Assembly: GCA_022486585.1 (NCBI GenBank)
Contig: JAKVKI010000016.1
Location: 1 to 48,252 of the forward strand
Direction: 5' to 3'
Source of the DNA: Megasphaera sp.
GTDB lineage: Bacteria > Bacillota > Negativicutes > Veillonellales > Megasphaeraceae
Length of the DNA stretch: 48,252 nt
The notes below the pieces were generated by a model that was given only the letters and a program-made list of their open reading frames with translations, did no database searches and was not told where the DNA came from. The first letter of the stretch is position 1; each line of letters opens with the position of its first letter. Of this stretch, positions 8,478 to 14,910 are shown in pieces. A program made the position numbers and the translations under genes.

Positions 8478-9748
8478 TATCCCAGCATTTCGATGAACGC
8501 TCCTACTCGGGTACGCAGTTGTTCTGCATCGTTATCATCATAATCGGTTTCCAGGCGAAGAATAGGGATACCTGCTTCTTTTAACGCTCTCTTTACATCA
8601 TGCCCTTCTGTATCATAAAGGGTACAGAATTTCAAATTGACGTCAATGACGCCATCGGCATGATAGTTTTTAGCCAAACGGATAATGTCATCAATACGGG
8701 CCGTATTCGGTGTAAAGCAGGCACAATTATTTTTCATGTAGCGATTGGCGATGGCCTGCATCATGCCATCCATATCTGTCGGTGTTTCATCTACGTCATG
8801 TTCAAAATACCGTGTACCTGTACAGCATTCTTCACAAACAATCGCTGCTCCGGAAGTTTCGATGATATGATGCATCTTCCAGTTCGGCACTGCCATCGGT
8901 GTCCCTGTCAGGAGGATCCGCTTTGTCCCCTTTGGAAATACACCAACACCGTCACGAACGCGTTGTTCCAATTCGTCTGCCAGCGCATTACACTGATCGG
9001 CACACCGTTTGGGATCATCAAAAAATGCGATTTGTGTCATAAGGAGCACATCGGTACCACTGATTGGCACTGGATCAGCCTGCCGGGCAGCATACACCCG
9101 GCCCATGGCATGGCGGCGTTCATTGAGCAGTACGATGGCATCATGCAACTGCTGTTCTGTAATCGTATTTCCTGTGAATTTTTCTACGACTGTCTTGAAT
9201 TCGTTGAGCTCTCCGACCCATTTAGCAATATCCTGGGGCCTCTTCATTTGTGGCATATCCATAATATGCATAGGTACGTCTTCGCCTAAGATTTCCCAAG
9301 CTTTCTTCTTACCATCACACGTCGTTTCTCCGACATACATATCGGCAATGCGGAAAAATGGACACGTACGGCCCAGCCGGGCACCGACAGAAGCCTTGAT
9401 AAGGGGACACATATTCTTCGGCAGGACCTGTTCACCTGCAGGGACCCAGAATTGGGAACCGCCGCACAATCCCGTAACGATACCATTAGCAGCAATAACG
9501 ATTTCATCAGGCACATACAAACAGAATGTGCCAAATACTTTACGTCCTTTTTTCTGTTCTTCAATCAGTTCAGACGGGCGGATGCCGTGGATATCAGCAG
9601 CAACCATATCCCAAAACGCCATGCCTGCCGGTCTGTTTTGCTGCGATAAAAACACATCGCCAAATGCGCCCGGCAGGGCGGCACATAACATATCATGAGA
9701 TTCTATATCCATTCCCAAGTCGTTCCACATATCATGCCGGTCTGTCAT
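8477..9748 (-). CDS. Double-cubane-cluster-type anaerobic reductase (2-hydroxyacyl-CoA dehydratase D-component superfamily)
   Basis: A 423-residue HgdB/FldBC-superfamily protein. It is rich in cysteines at likely cluster positions: Cys76 (FGTFCLY), Cys95 (GLCGGSQ), Cys114 (NMCPLIKAS), Cys129 (GRTCPFF), Cys144, Cys305/308/309 (CEECCTG), Cys342/344 (NNCACF) and Cys375 (FCTLY). A single large subunit paired with an activase, without a second dehydratase subunit, fits the double-cubane cluster protein group described from Carboxydothermus, whose natural substrate is unknown. A true lactoyl-CoA or 2-hydroxyglutaryl-CoA dehydratase would need two different subunits. It is presumably cytosolic and oxygen-sensitive. 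ATG 9748 has AGAAGGG about 13 nt upstream, a slightly long gap. Confidence 0.85.
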   Translation of the reverse strand: MTDRHDMWNDLGMDIESHDMLCAALPGAFGDVFLSQQNRPAGMAFWDMVAADIHGIRPSELIEEQKKGRKVFGTFCLYVPDEIVIAANGIVTGLCGGSQFWVPAGEQVLPKNMCPLIKASVGARLGRTCPFFRIADMYVGETTCDGKKKAWEILGEDVPMHIMDMPQMKRPQDIAKWVGELNEFKTVVEKFTGNTITEQQLHDAIVLLNERRHAMGRVYAARQADPVPISGTDVLLMTQIAFFDDPKRCADQCNALADELEQRVRDGVGVFPKGTKRILLTGTPMAVPNWKMHHIIETSGAAIVCEECCTGTRYFEHDVDETPTDMDGMMQAIANRYMKNNCACFTPNTARIDDIIRLAKNYHADGVIDVNLKFCTLYDTEGHDVKRALKEAGIPILRLETDYDDNDAEQLRTRVGAFIEMLG

Positions 9749-9755
9749 CGTATCA

Positions 9756-9968
9756 TCATATCCCTTCTGTAATCCTGTTTATAAAACCGCTAAAAAACAT
9801 GGCAAAGCCCCATAAGATGTCTTCATCCCACATGACCTTGCCATAGCTGATTATACGCGCACGTTCACGTCTGCCTGTATTCCGGAAAAGGGAACCGACC
9901 TGGTCCCGCCGTCTGGAGATGACCTCATCCCGCCGGCCAGGAATATCAGGCAATACGCATAGCGACAT
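9756..9968 (-). CDS. Possible leader ORF 2 (70 codons), unrecognised
   Basis: An open frame of 70 codons from ATG 9968 ends 7 nt before the reductase start. It is Arg-rich (GRRDEVISRRRDQVG, NTGRRERARI) with a hydrophobic end (LWGFAMFFSGFINRI). It overlaps leader ORF 1 in the +1 frame and has no clear ribosome site of its own. It may be a real small protein read by coupling, the second half of one frameshifted gene, or non-coding leader. No family is recognised. Confidence 0.35.
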   Translation of the reverse strand: MSLCVLPDIPGRRDEVISRRRDQVGSLFRNTGRRERARIISYGKVMWDEDILWGFAMFFSGFINRITEGI

Positions 9969-10056
9969 TCCCTGCTGCGCACGCTGCTATGGCCAGGAGA
10001 AAACGTCTGCTGTCTGTATCATATTGAACTGACTGTTTTCCACTGTGAATGTTCAT
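9946..10056 (-). CDS. Possible leader ORF 1 (36 residues), unrecognised
   Basis: Starts at ATG 10056 with a strong AAAGGGGGA ribosome site, about 33 nt downstream of the predicted transcription start. It reads MNIHSGKQSVQYDTDSRR then a hydrophobic FLLAIAACAAGNVAMRIA end and TGA at 9946. The promoter and ribosome site support translation; the product could be a small membrane peptide or a regulatory leader peptide. It lies in the 340-nt leader of the reductase operon. Confidence 0.45.
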   Translation of the reverse strand: MNIHSGKQSVQYDTDSRRFLLAIAACAAGNVAMRIA

Positions 10057-10089
10057 TACTCGGTCCCCCTTTCTTCTTCAGTAGTATTC

Positions 10090-10124
10090 CTTATCATTAT
10101 AACAAGTATACCTTTTCCTGTAAA
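10090..10124 (-). promoter_or_regulatory. Promoter of the reductase-activase-DUF2971 operon
   Basis: Minus-strand -35 TTTACA at 10119-10124, 17-nt spacer, extended -10 TGTTATAAT (box 10096-10101). Near-consensus, so strong expression is expected. Confidence 0.75.
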
Positions 10125-10202
10125 TACAGAACCAAGCAATCGTCTTTGCTGCTTTTCTTGTATTTTTCCAATGTACATTTATTTGTAATATCCAATTACC
10201 TC

Positions 10203-10230
10203 TTGCATTTTCCTGTCAGCCTGCTATAAT
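10203..10230 (+). promoter_or_regulatory. tRNA-Val promoter
   Basis: TTGCAT at 10203-10208, 16-nt spacer, perfect TATAAT at 10225-10230, 22 nt before the mature tRNA. Confidence 0.75.
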
Positions 10231-10252
10231 TACTTTATGTCATATAACATAT

Positions 10253-10329
10253 GGAATCATAGCTCAGTTGGTTAGAGCATCACGTTCACATCGTGGGGGT
10301 CGAGGGTTCGAATCCCCCTGATTCCACCA
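10253..10329 (+). tRNA. tRNA-Val (anticodon CAC), CCA encoded
   Basis: A 77-nt cloverleaf with 7-bp acceptor stem GGAATCA/TGATTCC, D-arm AGCTCAGTTGG, anticodon stem TCACG/CGTGG with loop TTCACAT giving CAC, T-loop TTCGAAT, and encoded CCA. The anticodon reads GUG (Val). The T-stem GAGGG/CCCCC has one A-C mismatch at its second pair, the only irregularity. Confidence 0.93.
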
Positions 10330-10332
10330 AAT

Positions 10333-10362
10333 TAAGGCCATCCAAAATTGGATGGCCTTTTA
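10333..10362. terminator. Terminator between tRNA-Val and the LD-carboxypeptidase gene
   Basis: A 10-bp stem, AAGGCCATCC/GGATGGCCTT, with a 5- to 6-nt loop, then TTTTAC on the plus strand. The minus-strand tail is weaker but also T-rich, so both transcripts may use it. Confidence 0.8.
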
Positions 10363-11388
10363 CTATTTTTGAATCCGTTGTGCTTCTCGATTATGACGTT
10401 CATCAATGGTTAACGTCGCTGTACCATCAGCATCAGCACGTACAATAGCATGCACCCCTAAAGGCAGGAATGCGTTGTCCATGCCGTGGCCCATAGGTAA
10501 TCCCCGGACAGCTGGTTTTCCAGAAAGTTTAGCATAGTACGTCAGTACCTCATCTGTAGTAAAATCCCCCGGATCATGGCGGCAGTTCAAAAAATCGCCA
10601 TAGACGATCGCATGGACTCGTTTCAGCAGCCCATTCTGCCAAAGCTGCTGCATCATGCGGTCGATCCGGTAAGCATCTTCATTTACATCTTCCAGTACTA
10701 ATATCGCCCCGTCACCTTTCAATTCATACGGTGTCCCGGCTGCAGCAGCCAGCATGGTCAGGTTGCCGCCGGCCAGCCTTCCTTGCGCTGTGCCGGCAAC
10801 GATTGTCTGCAAGTTTTTCCCTGGTGGTAAAGACAGTCTGCCAATAGGCTCTGTTGTCGTCACGCCTTTGGAAAATTGCTGCGCCGTATAGGCTGAATGG
10901 TTAGACGGTGCCAAGGTGATCATCATCGGTCCATGTACAGTAACAATACCCGCTTTTTCCCCTAACGCTGTATGCAGTGCCGTAATATCACTAAAGCCAA
11001 TGAGCAGCTTCGGGTGTTTGGCAATCATGGCATAATCGAGTTTATCCAGTATACGAGCCGAGCCATAGCCGCCATTGAGACAAACGACAGCCTTCACATC
11101 CTCATTGGCAAAAAGAGCATTTACCCCTGCTGCCCTGTCCTTATCTGTCCCGGCAAAGAATCCGTCACGTTCCCTCACATTCGGTGCCATAACGGTCTTA
11201 TAGCCCATCGCCTGGAGGACGTGAACAGCGCTCGCTGCGTCCAGTCCATCATCCGGGCTGGCAGGAGCGGCGATGCCGATCGTATCCCCGGGCTGCAGTG
11301 CCGTCCCCTTGGCACGAGGCGCCTCCGCCATGACAGTAAGCGCTGTCATGGCGACGACAAGAAGGCAGCTAATCAAAATTTTACGCAT
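10363..11388 (-). CDS. Exported LD-carboxypeptidase (peptidase S66, LdcA/MccF family)
   Basis: A 341-residue serine peptidase of the S66 family, which removes the terminal D-Ala from muropeptide tetrapeptides (LdcA) or inactivates microcin C-type conjugates (MccF). The nucleophile Ser sits in LIGFSDITALH and is followed by VHGPM. The Glu lies in LVLEDVNEDAYRIDRM, and the His in PMGHGMDNAFLPLG. Unlike the usual cytosolic LdcA, it begins with a clear signal sequence (MRKILISCLLVVAMTALTVM, cleavage near AEA), so it should act in the periplasm. It follows the serpin gene by 16 nt, probably in one operon. The ribosome site before ATG 11388 is weak (AAGGA 12 nt upstream), consistent with coupling. 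Confidence 0.9.
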   Translation of the reverse strand: MRKILISCLLVVAMTALTVMAEAPRAKGTALQPGDTIGIAAPASPDDGLDAASAVHVLQAMGYKTVMAPNVRERDGFFAGTDKDRAAGVNALFANEDVKAVVCLNGGYGSARILDKLDYAMIAKHPKLLIGFSDITALHTALGEKAGIVTVHGPMMITLAPSNHSAYTAQQFSKGVTTTEPIGRLSLPPGKNLQTIVAGTAQGRLAGGNLTMLAAAAGTPYELKGDGAILVLEDVNEDAYRIDRMMQQLWQNGLLKRVHAIVYGDFLNCRHDPGDFTTDEVLTYYAKLSGKPAVRGLPMGHGMDNAFLPLGVHAIVRADADGTATLTIDERHNREAQRIQK

Positions 11389-11404
11389 GAAACACCATCA
11401 GTCC

Positions 11405-12541
11405 TTACGCCAGCGGATTGGCCACCCAGGCAGTAAAGACGATGCGATCGGTCGTACCGGTTTTATTTCTGTCTTTGATGACGATGAAATACGGTTTATT
11501 CATAATAATGTTATGTACTTCTTCAGGCGGTTCCAATGAAGTCATGCGGAAATTCATTTCCGTAATTGCTTTGCCTTCAGCATAGTTTTCATTTACATCG
11601 AGGGTCGCTGTCTGCGTTGCCGAATCGACGGCATAGGGCATATCCCCTGTAATCGTTTTAAAATACAGCGAACCATCAAAGAACGAGTTGAAACCTAAGG
11701 TATGGAGAGCCGGCAGTAAATCGAGTTTGTTTTTCAGGGAAATCTTTGGCACTTCAAAGTACACGTTGTGCACCGTCCCTTCTCCCCCATCAAAATCAGC
11801 TACGATGGTATCCAGCTTGTTGGCAATACCTGCGGGATCACCGGCAGGGCAGATAAAATAAACGACAGACCCTTTTTCACCAGCCAGCGCTGTCATTGTG
11901 TAATCTGAAGTGATTTTTCCTATGCCACTGGTAAAATGCTTGGCCATTGTCGGTACCTGAATGGTATCACCATTTTCTGTCGTAAAGTCCCGATCTTTGG
12001 TCAGTGCTTCATCAAAGGGAGTACGCCATTTAGCAAAATAATGAGCTGCTGTAAGGAATGTCAAATGACCTTGCGGTGCAGCATTATCAATAACGGACCC
12101 TAAGATATCCTTTTGGAAATCTAATTTTGCCTGCAGTGCTTCCCCTGGATAAGAAACAACACGTACATCCTGATTTTCCCGGCCTTCATGAAGGGCGGAT
12201 AATTTTTTATCCAATAAAATAAGGGACCCGCTAGTCGTACTAGCCAGTTCTTCTGTCAGCATACGCCGATTTCCAGCTACGTAAGGCAACAATTCATTTC
12301 TAGCCGTATCACTAGATGCATTCTTGTTGACAAGGACCAGCATCTGTTGCAGTGAATACGGTGAAAAAACCATATTTTCACCTTTCGTACGATACGAAAA
12401 CATCGTATCCACTAATTTGTAAGCACTATCATCATTCACCGTACCATAGGCCTGAACCGGCTGTGGCGTGAACGCAGCGATAGCCAGTAACGCACAGGCT
12501 GCTGCCATGGATGTAAGTAGTTTGTGTGTAATAGAAAACAT
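11405..12541 (-). CDS. Secreted serpin-family protein
   Basis: A 378-residue serpin. Signal peptide at residues 1-31 (MFSITHKLLTSMAAACALLA, ending PVQA). Serpin landmarks are ENMVFSPYSLQQML near the N-terminus, HYFAKWRTPFDEALT in the middle and the C-terminal KPYFIVIKDRNKTGT and FTAWVANPLA. Family members are suicide inhibitors of serine or cysteine proteases. The hinge before the reactive loop reads DVNENYAEGKAITE, lacking the usual small-residue run, so inhibitory action is uncertain. ATG 12541 is chosen because AAGGAG lies 9 nt upstream; an in-frame start 39 bp earlier would add residues before the signal peptide. It diverges from the small outer-membrane-type gene at 12676. Confidence 0.9.
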   Translation of the reverse strand: MFSITHKLLTSMAAACALLAIAAFTPQPVQAYGTVNDDSAYKLVDTMFSYRTKGENMVFSPYSLQQMLVLVNKNASSDTARNELLPYVAGNRRMLTEELASTTSGSLILLDKKLSALHEGRENQDVRVVSYPGEALQAKLDFQKDILGSVIDNAAPQGHLTFLTAAHYFAKWRTPFDEALTKDRDFTTENGDTIQVPTMAKHFTSGIGKITSDYTMTALAGEKGSVVYFICPAGDPAGIANKLDTIVADFDGGEGTVHNVYFEVPKISLKNKLDLLPALHTLGFNSFFDGSLYFKTITGDMPYAVDSATQTATLDVNENYAEGKAITEMNFRMTSLEPPEEVHNIIMNKPYFIVIKDRNKTGTTDRIVFTAWVANPLA

Positions 12542-12675
12542 CGTATTCATCTCCTTAAAAGTACTCATATATTCAGCCATCCTGACGATCTATTCTCGGC
12601 TCTTCCCTTCTGACCCATACCATGCTACACTACGTATAGACCCAACATCATTTTTTCTCTAAGGAGGTAATATAG

Positions 12676-13170
12676 ATGAAAAAACTGTTTTTATGTTGTG
12701 CCCTATGCACACTGACCGCTACTACAGCGTTAGCTTCCTTGCCAGTGGTCCCCGACATAGGTATCAAAGGCAGCCTTGGTACAAAAGAATCGTATATCGA
12801 AGGAAAAGTACTTCCTAAAACATACATTGGCTATAAAAAGGTAGACCGTGATGAATATAACCATCAAAATGACCTGTACGCCAAGTATAATATATTAGGC
12901 TCAAAGTTGCAACTTTTAGGCGGCTGGCGCAACCACATGGCCGGTCAGGGCGATTCCTTCTATGGCGGTATCGGCGTAGCGACGCCGCATCTGCTAGGCT
13001 GGCAGCCGTATGCCTCCTATGTCAAAGGCAGCCATTTCGGTGAAACAAACGTAGGCCTCAATTATACCTTAGCCCTCGGTCTGGGCTTCAATGTCAATTA
13101 TCATAACTACATGCCAGATAACGGCAGCAACGAACACGGTGTCGGTGCCGGCGTTACCTTCCAATTCTAA
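12676..13170 (+). CDS. Small exported beta-barrel-like outer membrane protein
   Basis: A 164-residue protein with a signal peptide (MKKLFLCCALCTLTATTALA). The mature part is rich in Gly, Tyr and alternating hydrophobic residues (SKLQLLGGWRNHMAG, YGGIGVATPHLLGWQPYASY, LALGLGFNVNYHNYM) and ends in Gly-Val-Thr-Phe-Gln-Phe. A terminal Phe with alternating residues is the outer-membrane insertion signature in diderms. No named family is recognised. AAGGAGG is 8 nt before ATG 12676. Monocistronic, closed by the terminator at 13212. Confidence 0.82.
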   Translation: MKKLFLCCALCTLTATTALASLPVVPDIGIKGSLGTKESYIEGKVLPKTYIGYKKVDRDEYNHQNDLYAKYNILGSKLQLLGGWRNHMAGQGDSFYGGIGVATPHLLGWQPYASYVKGSHFGETNVGLNYTLALGLGFNVNYHNYMPDNGSNEHGVGAGVTFQF

Positions 13171-13210
13171 GGCCGCCGTCTGTGGACTGCCTGAACAGTA
13201 TTTTATATGC

Positions 13211-13244
13211 CAAAAAACCGGAGAAAAAATTCTCCGGTTTTTTA
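13211..13244. terminator. Bidirectional terminator between the outer membrane gene and rplT
   Basis: Perfect stem AAAAAACCGGAGAA/TTCTCCGGTTTTTT with a 4-nt loop. Each strand ends in a run of six T residues, so it serves both the plus gene and the minus infC operon. Confidence 0.92.
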
Positions 13245-13271
13245 TCTGTCCGTTAATATGATATTGAAATA

Positions 13272-13619
13272 TTACTGTTTTGCAGCTTCAACGAGTTTAG
13301 CAAAAGCCGGTGCATCGTTGACAGCAAGATCAGCAAGCATCTTACGGTTCACAATAATATTTGCTTTATTGAGACCGAAAATGAAACGGCTATAGCTCAT
13401 GCCATTGGCACGAGTTGCAGCATTGATACGAGCAATCCATAATTTACGGAATTCACGTTTCTTTGCGCGGCGGTCACGACGAGCATAGAAGAGAGCCTTC
13501 ATTACGCTTTCGTTTGCCTTTTTGAAGAGACGGCTACGGGTTCCACGATAGCCTTTTGCTAATTTGATGATTTTTTTATGACGAGCATGTGCTGTAACGC
13601 CAACTTTAATTCTTGCCAT
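13272..13619 (-). CDS. rplT: 50S ribosomal protein L20
   Basis: A 115-residue basic protein binding 23S rRNA early in 50S assembly. It begins [17 protein letters not shown] and contains [18 protein letters not shown] and [11 protein letters not shown], diagnostic of L20. In Firmicutes free L20 represses its own operon through the infC leader. It is the third gene of infC-rpmI-rplT. GGAGGAATTGACTC precedes ATG 13619. Confidence 0.99.
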   Translation of the reverse strand: MARIKVGVTAHARHKKIIKLAKGYRGTRSRLFKKANESVMKALFYARRDRRAKKREFRKLWIARINAATRANGMSYSRFIFGLNKANIIVNRKMLADLAVNDAPAFAKLVEAAKQ

Positions 13620-13689
13620 GAGTCAATTCCTCCAAATCGTTAATGAATAATAAATAGATCTTCAGTGAATAGCTAACAACGTTCTTACA

Positions 13690-13887
13690 TTAGATGAACG
13701 GGCACATCTTACGTACAGATTCAACCATTGTCTTAGAAACATACGTAGCTTTTCTCAGGTTACGTTTACGTTTTGGGGATTTGGATTCCAAAATGTGGCT
13801 CTTATATGGTTTCATGCGTTTGATTTTACCAGTACCTGTGGATTTAAAACGTTTAGCCGCAGCACGGCGGGTTTTTAATTTCGGCAT
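13690..13887 (-). CDS. rpmI: 50S ribosomal protein L35
   Basis: A 65-residue basic protein. It begins [20 protein letters not shown] and contains [18 protein letters not shown], matching L35 over its full length. It sits 13 nt after infC with a GGAGG ribosome site. Confidence 0.99.
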   Translation of the reverse strand: MPKLKTRRAAAKRFKSTGTGKIKRMKPYKSHILESKSPKRKRNLRKATYVSKTMVESVRKMCPFI

Positions 13888-13900
13888 AATGAAATTCCTC

Positions 13901-14419
13901 CTATTGCTTTCCTTTGTTGACAGCCATGACCATGGTCATATTTCTGCCTTCAATTTTAGGTTCTTTTTCTACATGAGCTAATTCTTTGATTTCATCAGCA
14001 AAGCGCATCAGCAAGTTGCGGCCCAGTTCCGGATGGCTCATTTCGCGGCCGCGGAACATAATGGTAACCTTTACTTTGCTGCCTTCACCTAAGAAGCGCT
14101 GCGCAGCTTTCATTTTCACGTAGAAATCATGATCTTCGATATTGGGACGCAGTTTAACTTCTTTCAAAGTCAACACTTTTTGTTTCTTTTTGGCTTCCTT
14201 TTCCCGCTTCTGTTGTTCATAACGGTATTTACCATAGTTCATAATACGGCACACCGGCGGTTTGCCATTCGGTGCTACTTCCACTAAGTCCATATGACGT
14301 TCTTCCGCGATTTGACGGGCAGAACGGATAGACATAACACCAAGTTGTTCATTGGAATCACTGACCACGCGGACTTCACGGGCCCTGATTTGATCGTTGA
14401 TACGTAATTCTTTACTAAT
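13901..14419 (-). CDS. infC: Translation initiation factor IF-3 with AUU start codon
   Basis: IF-3 (172 residues) binds the 30S subunit and proofreads the start codon. The classic N-terminus [19 protein letters not shown] is read only if translation begins at the ATT at 14417-14419, which has GGAGGTG exactly 7 nt upstream. No ATG or GTG exists at that place; the first GTG in frame is 17 codons in and would remove conserved residues. AUU initiation, as in E. coli infC, lets IF-3 repress its own synthesis. The C-domain carries [13 protein letters not shown] and [10 protein letters not shown]. It heads the infC-rpmI-rplT operon behind an L20-type attenuator. Confidence 0.97.
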   Translation of the reverse strand: MSKELRINDQIRAREVRVVSDSNEQLGVMSIRSARQIAEERHMDLVEVAPNGKPPVCRIMNYGKYRYEQQKREKEAKKKQKVLTLKEVKLRPNIEDHDFYVKMKAAQRFLGEGSKVKVTIMFRGREMSHPELGRNLLMRFADEIKELAHVEKEPKIEGRNMTMVMAVNKGKQ

Positions 14420-14432
14420 CTTCTTTCACCTC

Positions 14433-14550
14433 CGCAAAAAAAAGAACGGATAGCATACACCATCCGCTCTCATACGTTTCCGTATAGAACCCTAGTGGCA
14501 TCATGGCCTTGTAAGGTGAGAAGCGGATAGCTCCTGCTTTATTTTCAACG
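14433..14550 (-). ncRNA. L20-type leader (attenuator) of infC-rpmI-rplT
   Basis: The roughly 130-nt untranslated leader contains an intrinsic terminator just before the infC ribosome site: a 12-bp stem (14443-14454 with 14459-14470, two or three G-T pairs) and eight T residues. Upstream lie sequences able to form the alternative fold typical of the Firmicute L20 leader. L20 binding would favour the terminator. The assignment rests on position and terminator; the exact L20-binding fold was not computed. Confidence 0.8.
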
Positions 14551-14585
14551 TAAATAAGTATATCAGTCTTTCCCCTCTTTGTCAA
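14550..14585 (-). promoter_or_regulatory. Promoter of infC-rpmI-rplT
   Basis: Minus-strand TTGACA at 14580-14585, 17-nt spacer, TATACT at 14557-14562. It starts 4 nt after the stop of the DUF1653 gene. Confidence 0.88.
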
Positions 14586-14588
14586 GGA

Positions 14589-14819
14589 TTATTGCACTTT
14601 AATAAAGCGGAAATCCTGATCAGCTTTCGGGTATTTTTCTTTATCTACTTCACTCATAAAATCTTTCAGAGGACGGGCATAGGTTTTCAACGTATCCTCT
14701 AAGGCTTTGTAAATGACGAATTTTTCGCCAGTTTCCGTATGTTCTGCAATCGTAATGATTTCGTACGTATTGTGTTTAAAATGACGCCAAATTTCATTGG
14801 CTTTTGGTAATTCTCTCAT
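14589..14819 (-). CDS. DUF1653-family protein
   Basis: A 76-residue protein whose core matches DUF1653: a WRHFKHNTYEIITIAEHTET start, then KFVIYKALEDT and TYARPLKDFMSEV. DUF1653 proteins are small cytosolic proteins with an SH3-like core and no proven role. ATG 14819 is preferred, with AGGAGG 12 nt upstream; a GTG 12 bp earlier sits directly against the ribosome site and is less likely. It has its own promoter and an inverted repeat in front. Confidence 0.85.
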   Translation of the reverse strand: MRELPKANEIWRHFKHNTYEIITIAEHTETGEKFVIYKALEDTLKTYARPLKDFMSEVDKEKYPKADQDFRFIKVQ

Positions 14820-14842
14820 TTTACTTAGCACCCTCCTAGGTT

Positions 14843-14880
14843 AGCATACAGCCAGTCATTCCTGGCACTCTGTGTATGCT
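14843..14880 (-). repeat. Inverted repeat at the start of the DUF1653 transcript
   Basis: Outer arms AGCATACA (14843-14850) and TGTATGCT (14873-14880) are perfect. An inner perfect pair GCCAG/CTGGC encloses a 6-nt loop. The outer right arm lies between the -10 box and the likely start point, so it may be an operator or a 5' mRNA hairpin. Confidence 0.6.
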
Positions 14881-14910
14881 ATTATATCACATTTACCCTT
14901 AAAATGTCGT
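14881..14910 (-). promoter_or_regulatory. Probable promoter of the DUF1653 gene
   Basis: TATAAT on the minus strand at 14881-14886 with an upstream TG (TGATATAAT). An imperfect -35 (ACGACA, 18-nt spacer) lies within the end of the dGTPase gene. Confidence 0.5.

Noticed and set aside
8477-9748. Lactoyl-CoA or 2-hydroxyglutaryl-CoA dehydratase subunit
   Set aside because: These need two different subunits. Here there is one large subunit plus a DUF3343 gene, and the cysteine pattern fits the double-cubane reductase group better. The substrate remains unproved.
10253-10329. tRNA-Val as an integration site for a mobile element
   Set aside because: No integrase, direct repeat of the tRNA end, or change of gene content typical of an island is seen beside it.
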